From: an uncultured Flavobacteriales bacterium
GTDB lineage: Bacteria > Bacteroidota > Bacteroidia > Flavobacteriales_D > Sanyastnellaceae
Reading direction: 5' to 3'
Length of the DNA: 11,324 bases
Assembly (NCBI GenBank): GCA_913057815.1
Contig: CAJXOV010000028.1
Location: 1 to 11,324, forward strand
Shown here: one piece after another, positions 1-7,295 of the stretch
How positions within the stretch are numbered: the first letter of the stretch is position 1
Layout of the letters: each line of letters starts with the position of its first letter
Translations under genes and position numbers: made by a program
Notes under the pieces: generated by a model
The model's input: only the letters and a program-made list of their open reading frames with translations
What the model was told of the DNA's origin: nothing
Databases searched by the model: none

Positions 1-47
1 GAGATGTAGAGAGGTCTCGTGGGCTCGGAGATGTGTATAAGAGACAG
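1..47. other. Nextera adapter with i7 index (library artefact)
   Basis: Not biological. Positions 29-47 are the 19-base Tn5 mosaic end AGATGTGTATAAGAGACAG. Positions 14-28 complete the Nextera read-2 adapter (GTCTCGTGGGCTCGG). Positions 6-13, GTAGAGAG, match Nextera i7 index primer N707, and positions 1-5, GAGAT, match the end of the P7 primer. Read in the frame of the downstream gene it gives the familiar contaminant peptide MGSEMCIRDR. The index identity is from memory of the published index list. Confidence 0.98.
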
Positions 48-48
48 A

Positions 49-480
49 GACACAGAAGAAAACACGGTTAGTGAAAGAACTGTTGGAATTCAAATGCACA
101 ACACTTTGGCTGGGTTTAAGTGGATCGAGGATTGGTCTAAATTTAAAAAAGACATAGAAGAAAAAATCCTAGATGAGGATATCCTTAATGGATTAGACAA
201 GCTCGCTAAAACTGAAGAATGGAAAAGTTGGTTTTCTTCTCCTTTACACATTTGGAATGAAAAACACCTGCTAGATTCAGATGGAAATGAGTTTATTCCA
301 GATAGAGTGATGGAGTTTGAAAACGAGGTGATAGTAGCAGATTATAAGGCTGGAGCTCCTACTGCTAAACATCCTGAACAAGTAAAGAATTACATTTCAC
401 TTCTCTCTAATTTATTTGACAAACCTGTTATCGGAAAGCTGGTTTACGTGAAGGAAGGGAGAACGGAAGAGGTGATTTAA
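49..480 (+). CDS. RecB/AddA-type nuclease, C-terminal fragment (UvrD-family helicase-nuclease)
   Basis: Last 143 codons of a gene whose 5' part is lost at the adapter. The apparent GTG start at 19 lies in the adapter and is not real. The fragment carries a PD-(D/E)XK nuclease core: an acidic residue in FIPDR (about 295-306), the DYK triad 37 bases on (340-348) after a hydrophobic strand (EVIVA), and a QVKNY motif (379-393) like the QxxxY of the RecB nuclease motif. A closing segment resembles GYLVYV. In Bacteroidota this arrangement ends UvrD/RecB-like proteins of roughly 1,000 residues that process double-strand breaks, and helicase domains would lie upstream of the window. A stand-alone RecB-like nuclease cannot be excluded. 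The family call comes from motif spacing and was not searched. Confidence 0.8.
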   Translation, partial: DTEENTVSERTVGIQMHNTLAGFKWIEDWSKFKKDIEEKILDEDILNGLDKLAKTEEWKSWFSSPLHIWNEKHLLDSDGNEFIPDRVMEFENEVIVADYKAGAPTAKHPEQVKNYISLLSNLFDKPVIGKLVYVKEGRTEEVI

Positions 481-532
481 TTCGAATTATTCTCTTCAAG
501 ATTTATCAAAACTGAAGTCTACTTAAACAAAT

Positions 533-562
533 GAACCTCCTTATGAAATCATAAGAAGGTTC
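533..562 (+). terminator. Hairpin terminator after the nuclease gene
   Basis: Inverted repeat GAACCTCCTTATGA / TCATAAGAAGGTTC with one mismatch and two central bases, 53 bases after the nuclease stop. An outer arm AACAAAT (526-532) can pair with ATTTGTT (567-573) across a 4-base bulge, and TTTAA follows. The stem is strong but the T-tract is broken, so the terminator role is inferred. It could also act for the facing minus-strand gene. Confidence 0.55.
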
Positions 563-606
563 AATAATTTGTTGTTTAACTATAAGACGATTAATCAAGT
601 AAAGAA

Positions 607-624
607 GAACAACCTGGGTTGTTC
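607..624 (-). terminator. Hairpin terminator after the 719-aa T9SS protein gene
   Basis: Perfect 8-bp inverted repeat GAACAACC-TG-GGTTGTTC, 33 bases past the stop of the minus-strand gene at 658. Read on the minus strand it is followed by the T-rich run TTCTTCTTTACTT, as expected for an intrinsic terminator. Together with the 533-562 hairpin it separates two convergent genes. Confidence 0.55.
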
Positions 625-657
625 AACTGTTTTCAATCTTCAACAGAGCGTATATTC

Positions 658-2817
658 TTAGTGAGAAACAGTAAACTTTGTTACTGAAACCGAATCACCT
701 GAAGTTACTCTTAGGAAATAAAATCCGTTTGAAAATTCACTTACATCCAATTGAGCATTAAGCTCAGCAGTCCTTTTAGAACTCACAACTTGTCCTGCAG
801 CATTTACTATATCCAGCTGTTTTACAACATTAGCAGTACTGTTCACATTAAGCGTAGTATTCACAGGAATAGGATAAATAACCAACTCAATATCAAGCTC
901 TTTAACGCTATCTATAATAAAGTTTAGGTCTTCACTTACTCCGTCACAATCTATATCATCAGTTACACTAACTGTATAAATACCATCTTCCAACGCTAGA
1001 ATGGATGCAGAAGTAGCATCATCGATCTCCGTCCCATTTAAATACCACTGATATGTATCGAAAGAATCACTTGTACTCAAATCATTCCCATCTACTGATA
1101 TTTCAGGGCTAGGGTCTTCATGAGCTAAAAGTTCTACTACATTACTTGTAACCTCAACATCTGGACAGGCATCTGCGAAAGCCGTAAGAGTAATTGAATA
1201 TGCCGTTTCAGAAGAACCTTCTCCAGTATAAGAGTTTTCAGTTTCGTCATCTACTGGAAATCCGGACAATTCCCATTGAAAATCAGAATAACCATCAGGA
1301 CTTTCCATTGAAACTGTAAATTCTTCATCACTACAAATCTCAAGCTCTGTAAGTCCATCTGCACTTATTTCAATTTCTAATTCTACAACATCTATAGTTA
1401 CCACCTCAGATGTAGCTTCACATCCATCTAAAACAGTCACTACATAAACATCTATTTGTTCAGCTTCCATTCCAGTAACATTCATTATTTGAGTATCAGC
1501 ATTCCAGAAAAATTCCTCATCTCCATCCAAAGCCACGTACCAATTATATTCGTCATACACTTGAGTACTTAACTCAAACGACTCTAATGGACATGGAGTG
1601 ATGTCTCCTCCTGAAACAGTAGGTGTATAGTCACACACTTCTGCAATTTCAATTTCTATGGCATCCAACATTAAAGTACTACCTATTACCCCTTCATCAT
1701 CAAAACCTCCACTACTCATAAAAATAATAGCCAAATAATTAGCGTCTGGCATTTGTTCTCCGAAATTCAATTCATGAGATGTCCATCCTTCTGTAGGATA
1801 TAAATTTTCAACAATGAATCCTAAATCTTCAGGTTGTGGATTTTCTACTTCTGAGAACACCAAATAAACAATAGCAGAATCTACTCCTGGAGTTGAAAAC
1901 TGATACTGAAAGTTTACAGACATTCCATCAGTTGGAATGGGAACTGTAGGTATAACTCCACCCTCTCCTATTTCTCCTTGAAAAATAATGGATTGAGTAG
2001 GGAAATCGTCATCAGTATCCAAAGTGGTTAAAGCCACAGCATAATCTCCCTCAAAACTCATTTCACTTTGAGTGATAAATGGAAAAGAAGGAGGTAAAAC
2101 AGATCCCCAATCATCCAATTGTAAAGTTGGATCATTTTCTATCCATGTATTAAAGTCTCCACCTGGGACTAAAGTCATTACACCATTCAGCATTAAATTA
2201 TCTACTTCTAAAAAATCTCCTGCAAACCCAGTTTCATCGATAACATCGTTACATGCAAATGCTATCACGCATTCATCTGGCATTTGTGTAATTGGGGCAG
2301 AGGTAAAATCAAACGTTGTGTTATACCACATCAATGACTCTCCTACCAAAGGGAAAAAGTATGTTCCTGAATTGTCTTGTCCTCCAGTAACTGGAACTCC
2401 TTCAAAAAGGAATTGAACCATAATAAATCCTGGAGATTCAGCTGTGATGGAATGTCTTAAGTCAACAGTTAAACCTGTTACTCCTGTTTCAAAAAATGGA
2501 AATCCATCTGAAAAGATTAAATCATCACCTTCTGGAACGTCACCTAAAATAGCAAACCCTCCTACAACCTCACCTTCAAACTCACTAGATTCGACTCTAA
2601 TTCCTGACCCTTCTACTCCAGGGACTTCAGTGACAGTGACTATTCCTATTTGATCAAAAATCAATTCATTCGTGCTTACAAAAGAAGACGGTGATACATC
2701 TGGTGATGAATAGGAAGGAGTTGAAGTCCAACTTTCAAAATCAGCGTTTTCAATTTGAGAAATTGCATTTAAGCCCAAAAAAAGAGCTGCAAATGAGAGT
2801 AAAAAAATGTGTTTCAT
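658..2817 (-). CDS. Secreted T9SS-sorted protein with two similar N-terminal modules and three Ig-like modules
   Basis: A 719-residue protein. Residues 1-21 are a signal peptide (MKHIF, hydrophobic core, then NAISQ). Two modules follow that look like copies of each other: about 24-213, opening ADFESW and closing VDNLMLNG, and about 217-391, opening GDFNTW and closing STLMLDAIEIE. Both resemble the beta-sandwich (carbohydrate-binding or PCMD-like) modules of Bacteroidota surface proteins. Three Ig/PKD-like modules span about 395-480, 481-565 and 570-637, each with a Trp and Cys. Residues 641-719 form a type A T9SS sorting domain (YPIPVNTTLNV, then DIVNAAGQVV, then FYFLRV). It is predicted to cross the outer membrane by T9SS and be released or surface-anchored. 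No catalytic motif is visible, so adhesion or polymer binding is only a guess. The protein is very acidic, which suits a marine host. The promoter is unclear: the best match, TATTTTGG 17 bases after a TTG, is imperfect. Confidence 0.88.
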   Translation of the reverse strand: MKHIFLLSFAALFLGLNAISQIENADFESWTSTPSYSSPDVSPSSFVSTNELIFDQIGIVTVTEVPGVEGSGIRVESSEFEGEVVGGFAILGDVPEGDDLIFSDGFPFFETGVTGLTVDLRHSITAESPGFIMVQFLFEGVPVTGGQDNSGTYFFPLVGESLMWYNTTFDFTSAPITQMPDECVIAFACNDVIDETGFAGDFLEVDNLMLNGVMTLVPGGDFNTWIENDPTLQLDDWGSVLPPSFPFITQSEMSFEGDYAVALTTLDTDDDFPTQSIIFQGEIGEGGVIPTVPIPTDGMSVNFQYQFSTPGVDSAIVYLVFSEVENPQPEDLGFIVENLYPTEGWTSHELNFGEQMPDANYLAIIFMSSGGFDDEGVIGSTLMLDAIEIEIAEVCDYTPTVSGGDITPCPLESFELSTQVYDEYNWYVALDGDEEFFWNADTQIMNVTGMEAEQIDVYVVTVLDGCEATSEVVTIDVVELEIEISADGLTELEICSDEEFTVSMESPDGYSDFQWELSGFPVDDETENSYTGEGSSETAYSITLTAFADACPDVEVTSNVVELLAHEDPSPEISVDGNDLSTSDSFDTYQWYLNGTEIDDATSASILALEDGIYTVSVTDDIDCDGVSEDLNFIIDSVKELDIELVIYPIPVNTTLNVNSTANVVKQLDIVNAAGQVVSSKRTAELNAQLDVSEFSNGFYFLRVTSGDSVSVTKFTVSH

Positions 2818-2864
2818 GGTTAATAGTTTAGGACCAAAATACTAAATTGCTTATGTTCCAAATA

Positions 2865-2881
2865 CTTAAATTAAATTTAAG
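2865..2881. repeat. 17-bp perfect palindrome upstream of the 719-aa protein gene
   Basis: CTTAAATT-A-AATTTAAG is perfectly symmetric and lies 47 bases before the ATG of the minus-strand gene at 2817. It could be an operator or the base of a small hairpin. It is very AT-rich in an AT-rich intergenic stretch, so chance is a real alternative. Confidence 0.3.
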
Positions 2882-3015
2882 ATAAACACAATTCTGTTAA
2901 TGGTCTGATTATATAAAACTTGACGATTAGCCATATGGAATAGTTACAGGGTGAAAAGAATCACATACAACTTCTTCGAGCTGGCTCAACAATCCTTGTT
3001 TTAAGGAAAGCCCTT

Positions 3016-4641
3016 CTAGTCCAGTAAGAGCTTTTTCATTAATAAGTCTCCGTTATTTCCAGAAACACTCACCACATACATTCCCTTTTCCATAAAAGAA
3101 ACATCTAATGTAGTGGACTTCCTGAATGAACCTCTGGTAATTAATCTGCCCTGAATATGTCTAATCACATATTCACGAACTAAAGGAGATTCGGATTTTA
3201 GAATTACACTTTCACTTGTTGGATTTGGATAGATTTCCAAGTCTAATTCAGAACCAGGATTTTCTGAGACAGGTAACACTTCACTATCAGTAAGCATTAC
3301 TCCTCCTGTTTCTCCATTGGCTTTTTGGAAGGCTAGCAGTTTTGATTTATGATTAGATGACCTACTAGGCCAAATCTCACTTCCATTATTATAACCTGGG
3401 TCGTACGAACTTCCGCTTGAACTTATATTTCCCAACCCATCAGAATACGCTTTCGATCCGAAATCAACCACGGGAGACCAGAATAATGAATACATGTATT
3501 CCTGTAATAGTTGTTCATTTCCACTTATAATATAGCCTTCTTCGAAAGAAAAATTTATATCATAAGCCTTCATGAAATAATTACTTGACGAATAGTCTTC
3601 ATCTATATAACAATAGCCATTATTGTATTGAATTATTCTTTCATCATCACTCATTTGGTACTGAAAACTCAAAGAAGAATTATCTGAGCTAAGGGGAATT
3701 CTGTTTCGGTATTCATATTCTTCTCGAGTGTAAGTAACGTTTTGGACAGAACTGCCAATATTATAGCTAACTGTGGTAGAAATAGGTACAAAATCTTCGT
3801 TGAGCGTAGCACTGTTTTCAGAGATTGAGATCGTGTCATTAATTAGAACATTATAAGTAACATTTATCGAGTCTTCATATACCAAGACCTCTATTACCTC
3901 TTGCTTACTTATCCCTGTTACCCTATGTCCAGAATAATCATCGACTCCAGGAGAAGCTGTTGAGTTATGTGAGTAATTATATTTCAAGAAAGTATCTCCT
4001 ACTTCGAAATCAAATACATTATGAAAGTTAGGGAGTATCATGCCTAACTCCCTTTCTTCTATTCCTCGCAGAACATACTCATCATCTCCTTCAAAGTTAG
4101 GAAAGCTTAACAAGCCATGATTCTTACTCAACTCTATAATTTGACCACCTGTCAGATAAATGAATTTAATAGAGTCTAGCTCTCCAAAAACCATTTGCTC
4201 TGTTTCTTCAGTAATGAGAGCGTCTGTATCTTCCGAAAATTGCCATGCACTAAATAACGGTTCATGAGGCTTAATCGTAAAGTTAACAGTGCTATCAGAA
4301 AACACCCAACTTTCTCCATTCGAGGTTACCTGTAAACCTAAAAATTGAGGCTGATTCCTTTCCCATGTTCGCCCTCCTTCATTAAAGAAATTAAGGCTAT
4401 TTAAAGTGTTTTCTATTTCAAGATCAATGCATGAATCACAAGGAGCAATTACTCGGTTTAAATACAGCACACTATCTAGTTCATTCAACTGTACAGAATC
4501 TACTTTCAAGGCATGTGTAACCACCCCACTATCTTCGAGTGAATAATTAAACTGTTCAGTAGAATTAATGGGAGCCCAATTTTGGCATTGCACCGCTAAT
4601 GAAAAAAGTATGGCTAACAACAGCAGAAAAGGTCTTTTCAT
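3016..4641 (-). CDS. Secreted protein with C-terminal T9SS type A sorting domain, function unknown
   Basis: A 541-residue protein. Residues 1-19 form a signal peptide (MKRPFLLLLAILFSLAVQC); residue -1 is Gln, so C19 does not make a lipobox. The central 450 residues are beta-rich with no enzyme motif I recognise. A CDSC pair sits at 68-71, and stretches such as FDFEVGDTFLKYNY (about 210-223) recur in Bacteroidota secreted proteins of unknown role. Residues 466-541 are the sorting domain: LEIYPNPT (468-475), a middle strand with HIQGRL, then GMYVVSVSG and the final KKLLLD. It is exported by Sec and then T9SS, where the C-terminal domain is normally removed. It lies 198 bases upstream of the other T9SS cargo gene on the same strand, a gap that suggests separate transcripts. 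There is only a weak hairpin (TCCTT-GTTTT-AAGGA, 2993-3007) after its stop, and no convincing promoter. Confidence 0.85.
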   Translation of the reverse strand: MKRPFLLLLAILFSLAVQCQNWAPINSTEQFNYSLEDSGVVTHALKVDSVQLNELDSVLYLNRVIAPCDSCIDLEIENTLNSLNFFNEGGRTWERNQPQFLGLQVTSNGESWVFSDSTVNFTIKPHEPLFSAWQFSEDTDALITEETEQMVFGELDSIKFIYLTGGQIIELSKNHGLLSFPNFEGDDEYVLRGIEERELGMILPNFHNVFDFEVGDTFLKYNYSHNSTASPGVDDYSGHRVTGISKQEVIEVLVYEDSINVTYNVLINDTISISENSATLNEDFVPISTTVSYNIGSSVQNVTYTREEYEYRNRIPLSSDNSSLSFQYQMSDDERIIQYNNGYCYIDEDYSSSNYFMKAYDINFSFEEGYIISGNEQLLQEYMYSLFWSPVVDFGSKAYSDGLGNISSSGSSYDPGYNNGSEIWPSRSSNHKSKLLAFQKANGETGGVMLTDSEVLPVSENPGSELDLEIYPNPTSESVILKSESPLVREYVIRHIQGRLITRGSFRKSTTLDVSFMEKGMYVVSVSGNNGDLLMKKLLLD

Positions 4642-4797
4642 AGAGACGATAGATTAAAAGTTACCACTAAAGTACACCTTTAGAATGAATTGACTATTTC
4701 GATAAATCAGCCTCACTTGTATAAAATAGGATATTAATGGAGAGTACTTACCGCACTAAAGACCTAAACATCAATTATCTTAGTGATGGCTACTAGG

Positions 4798-4813
4798 TGA
4801 AACGAGAGTTTCA
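4798..4813 (+). other. Small GNRA-capped hairpin between rpmH terminator and T9SS gene
   Basis: TGAAAC-GAGA-GTTTCA is a perfect 6-bp stem closed by GAGA, a GNRA tetraloop if transcribed on the plus strand. It lies 23 bases before the strong hairpin at 4837. No matching plus-strand promoter of Bacteroidota type was found, so an RNA here is speculative. Confidence 0.25.
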
Positions 4814-4836
4814 TTAACGGCAAGTTAACAGCAACA

Positions 4837-4867
4837 AAAAGGGGAACCGCACAGCGATTCCCCTTTT
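4837..4867 (-). terminator. Strong bidirectional terminator after rpmH
   Basis: Stem AAAAGGGGAA / TTCCCCTTTT (10 bp), then a C-A mismatch, then CGC/GCG closing an ACA loop. On the minus strand, T-rich sequence follows directly (CCCCTTTTTGTTGC). It starts 25 bases past the rpmH stop at 4892 and insulates rpmH from the T9SS gene at 4641. The symmetric A and T tracts allow function in both directions. Confidence 0.88.
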
Positions 4868-4891
4868 CTAGTTTATTTAGTAAAGCAGTTC

Positions 4892-5059
4892 TTAATGAAC
4901 TATTCCTTTATGTCTTCTTTCGCTAGATACAGAAAGTTTCTTTCTACCTTTTCTTCTTCTATCACTAAGAACTCTTCTACCTGTAGCGGTAGACATTCTT
5001 TTCTTGAAACCGTGCTTGTTTCTTCTCTTTGTATTACTTGGTTGAAATGTTCTTTTCAT
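4892..5059 (-). CDS. rpmH: 50S ribosomal protein L34
   Basis: A 55-residue, strongly basic protein beginning [18 protein letters not shown], the invariant L34 opening, followed by [13 protein letters not shown] and [12 protein letters not shown]34 binds 23S rRNA in the large ribosomal subunit. The reading frame is open upstream to an ATG at 5098, which would add 13 residues ([13 protein letters not shown]). I chose the ATG at 5059 because the family starts at MKRTFQPS and the promoter's -7 element (5096-5103) overlaps the upstream ATG, so that codon would not be transcribed. The C-terminal tail ([10 protein letters not shown]) makes it longer than the 46-residue E. coli protein, as is usual in Bacteroidota. 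The gene is monocistronic, with a good promoter and strong terminator. The rnpA gene that follows rpmH in many bacteria is absent. Confidence 0.98.
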   Translation of the reverse strand: MKRTFQPSNTKRRNKHGFKKRMSTATGRRVLSDRRRKGRKKLSVSSERRHKGIVH

Positions 5060-5073
5060 AACTGAATGTATTA

Positions 5074-5092
5074 ACCCATCCTTAAAATGGGT
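5074..5092 (-). promoter_or_regulatory. Hairpin in the rpmH 5' leader
   Basis: Minus-strand ACCCAT-TTTAAGG-ATGGGT: a perfect 6-bp stem with a 7-base loop, 14 bases before the rpmH ATG. The predicted transcription start (about 5090) falls at the first arm, so the mRNA would begin with this hairpin. A role in stability or autoregulation is inferred only. Confidence 0.4.
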
Positions 5093-5095
5093 GTG

Positions 5096-5126
5096 CAAAG
5101 ATAAATAGTTTTTTTCTTTCTCACAA
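5096..5126 (-). promoter_or_regulatory. rpmH promoter (Bacteroidota primary sigma type)
   Basis: On the minus strand TTG (5126-5124) and TATCTTTG (5103-5096) are separated by 20 bases, an exact match to the Bacteroidota consensus TTG-N(about 20)-TAnnTTTG. The intervening DNA is A-rich. Expected start of transcription is about 5090, giving a leader of roughly 30 bases. Confidence 0.8.
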
Positions 5127-5329
5127 TTTTTAGTTCAAATTAATTAAACTCTAAAAACTGGGCGTCAATTTCGCCTGAAAACCATTGAAACCAAAGGATT
5201 CACGGCTACAAAGCTCTTCCTTCTACTCACTTTACAGCATTAAAGTTCCAGATTAACACCAGTTTTCAGTGCATATCACAGCCATAATATAAAAAGTGGT
5301 AAACATTTCCTAGACGATACTATACGTAA

Positions 5330-5337
5330 TACTTTTG
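5330..5337 (+). promoter_or_regulatory. Probable -7 element of the ABC exporter gene
   Basis: TACTTTTG matches TAnnTTTG and ends 22 bases before the ATG at 5360. There is no TTG at the expected -33 position (TTTCC at 5306-5310 instead), so the promoter may be weak or activator-dependent. The leader has no Shine-Dalgarno sequence; CTACTACCCCC precedes the ATG. The stretch 5127-5329 between this and the rpmH promoter shows nothing else I can name. Confidence 0.5.
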
Positions 5338-5359
5338 TCCTTCATAATCTACTACCCCC

Positions 5360-7204
5360 ATGGCGGAAAAAGAAGAAGAGAAAAAGAAAGTTACTAAAGA
5401 ATCTTGGAAAAAATCAAAGAGAATCTTTACCTACTTGAAGCCTCATAGAGCCATGATTTCTGTGAGCCTTTTGTTGCTAGCTATTTCGGCAGTTCTAACA
5501 CTCATTATCACCGGAATCTTAGGTCAGATAGCGGGGACTGAAACCCAAAGCGACTGTGCTACCGACACTCCAAGTGCAGCATCCTTTATGGCTGAGGCCA
5601 TGTCTTCATTAGGTTTTCAACCTGCTGAAGGTAATTTAGCTCCTTGGGTATATCTCCTATTTGGACTTTTAGCGTTTCAGAGTGGAATCTCTTTTTTACG
5701 AGTTTATGTTACGGCCCAGTTTTCAGAGAAAGCCATCCTATCTTTAAGAAAGGACACTTTTAACAAAATCATTAATATGCCTATGCAGTTCTTCAATGAG
5801 CGTAAAGTAGGTGATTTGAATTCTAGAATCTCTTCTGATGTGACTACTATCCAAGAAACTATTTCTCTTACCGTTATAGAGTTGCTAAGGCAGCTGCTTA
5901 TGATTGTTCTTGGGGTAATCGTATTGTTTTTTGTTTCAACTAGACTGACTTTAATTATGCTAGCAGTAGTTCCCGTTATTACCATTTTGGCTGTAGTATT
6001 CGGACGATATATCAAAGGTCTGGGAAAATCCACTCAGGATGCTGTAGCTGACAGTAACACTATCGTACAGGAGTCTTTAACTGGAATTATTAGTGTAAAG
6101 TCATTTGCCAACGAGGCCTTTGAAACTAACCGGTACATCAAAGCAATTAATGAAGTAAGAAAGAACGCTATGAAAGGTGCTGTAGGTAGAGGATTGCTTT
6201 CTACGTTCATCGTGTTTTTCATGTTCGGTGCCATTGGAATTGTCATTATTCAAGGTGCTGAGTTAAAAGGAACAGAAGGTTTTGCTGAGGCTAATTTTAT
6301 GGCTTTCATTCTGCTTACAGGTATAATTGGTGGTTCTATTGCAGGAATTGCATTTCAGTTTGGCGCGTTGCAACGGGGAATTGGTTCCATAGAATCTGTA
6401 ATGGATATTCTAGATTTAGATACCGAAGATGTAGTGCTGAATGATACCAAACTAGAAGAAGAACTCACGGGAGCGTTAGAGTTTAAAAATGTAGATTTCA
6501 AATACCCTTCTCGTCCTGAGGTAGAAGTGCTGAAGAAGGTAAACTTCTCTGTAAAGAAAGGAGAACAAGTAGCTTTAGTCGGTTCTTCAGGATCGGGTAA
6601 GAGTACGATTATATCACTATTGCAACGCTTCTATGAACCTACTTCAGGTGAAATAAAATTCAATGGAAAGCCCACTTCTGATATAGGATTAAAAGAACTA
6701 AGAAACCAAATGGCTCTAGTACCTCAGGAAGTAATCTTATTCGGTGGAACCATAGGAGAAAACATAGCTTACGGTAAGCCAGAAGCCAGCCAAGAAGAAA
6801 TTACAGAAGTAGCCAGAAAAGCCAACGCGCTTAATTTCATCAAACAATTCCCTGAAGGATTCGACACCATGGTGGGAGAAAGAGGAGTGCAACTTTCTGG
6901 TGGACAAAGACAACGAATAGCCATCGCTAGAGCTGTGCTTAAAAGTCCTGAAATTTTAATATTGGATGAGGCTACGAGTTCTTTAGATTCTGAATCTGAA
7001 AGATTAGTTCAGGATGCATTAGATAGACTTATGGAAAATAGAACGAGCATAGTAATAGCCCACAGATTATCTACGATTAGAAATGCTGATAAAATTCTAG
7101 TTCTTTCTGAAGGTGAGATAATAGAGGAAGGAACTCATGACGAGCTATTGGCTAAAAAAGAAGGATTCTACCATCACCTTATTGAACTTCAGATGGAGGT
7201 TTAG
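5360..7204 (+). CDS. ABC exporter half-transporter, MsbA/LmrA-like (fused membrane and ATPase domains)
   Basis: A 614-residue ABC exporter subunit that would work as a homodimer in the inner membrane, driving outward export of a lipid, peptide or drug; the substrate cannot be read from the sequence. Residues 1-20 are a highly charged cytoplasmic leader (KEEEKKKVTKE). About 30-340 hold six membrane helices; the TM1-TM2 loop (about 57-92) is long and contains a lone Cys66. The ATPase domain (about 373-614) has every expected motif: A-loop Tyr382, Walker A GSSGSGKST (408-416), Q-loop Gln456, X-loop GERG (506-509), signature LSGGQ (512-516), Walker B ILILDE (532-537), D-loop SLD (541-543) and H-loop His568. 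Length is normal for the family. It stands alone on the plus strand. Calling it msbA would need lipid A linkage, which the context does not give. Confidence 0.95.
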   Translation: MAEKEEEKKKVTKESWKKSKRIFTYLKPHRAMISVSLLLLAISAVLTLIITGILGQIAGTETQSDCATDTPSAASFMAEAMSSLGFQPAEGNLAPWVYLLFGLLAFQSGISFLRVYVTAQFSEKAILSLRKDTFNKIINMPMQFFNERKVGDLNSRISSDVTTIQETISLTVIELLRQLLMIVLGVIVLFFVSTRLTLIMLAVVPVITILAVVFGRYIKGLGKSTQDAVADSNTIVQESLTGIISVKSFANEAFETNRYIKAINEVRKNAMKGAVGRGLLSTFIVFFMFGAIGIVIIQGAELKGTEGFAEANFMAFILLTGIIGGSIAGIAFQFGALQRGIGSIESVMDILDLDTEDVVLNDTKLEEELTGALEFKNVDFKYPSRPEVEVLKKVNFSVKKGEQVALVGSSGSGKSTIISLLQRFYEPTSGEIKFNGKPTSDIGLKELRNQMALVPQEVILFGGTIGENIAYGKPEASQEEITEVARKANALNFIKQFPEGFDTMVGERGVQLSGGQRQRIAIARAVLKSPEILILDEATSSLDSESERLVQDALDRLMENRTSIVIAHRLSTIRNADKILVLSEGEIIEEGTHDELLAKKEGFYHHLIELQMEV

Positions 7205-7209
7205 CTTCG

Positions 7210-7258
7210 AGTTTATAGTTCATGGTTTGCTAGTTTATAGTTTTTGCTTAATGGTTTG
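7210..7258 (+). repeat. Imperfect direct repeat of an AGTTTATAGTT...ATGGTTTG unit
   Basis: AGTTTATAGTT occurs at 7210-7220 and again at 7232-7242. Each copy is followed by ATGGTTTG (7222-7229 and 7251-7258), with one spacer base in the first copy and eight in the second. It begins six bases after the exporter stop codon. Similar GTTTATAG-type strings turn up between genes in Flavobacteriales as I recall, but dispersal cannot be tested here. Confidence 0.5.
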
Positions 7259-7295
7259 GAGAATTGTATAAAAGCGAAAAGCAGTTAGGCTGATT

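Noticed and set aside
2072..2653. Plus-strand open frames of 114 and 69 codons
   Set aside because: They are antisense shadows of the 719-aa secreted protein, low in complexity (Ser/Pro/Thr) and without promoter or family resemblance.
3016..4641. Lipoprotein reading of the 541-aa protein because of Cys19 after the hydrophobic stretch
   Set aside because: The residue before the Cys is Gln, which breaks the lipobox, and the C-terminal sorting domain indicates T9SS export.
5154..5266. AAAACTGG ... CCAGTTTT inverted repeat in the rpmH-exporter gap
   Set aside because: The 8-base arms are about 100 bases apart in AT-rich DNA, which is expected by chance.
5704..6246. Minus-strand open frames of 109 and 70 codons
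   Set aside because: They lie wholly inside the membrane-domain coding region of the ABC exporter, which is intact.
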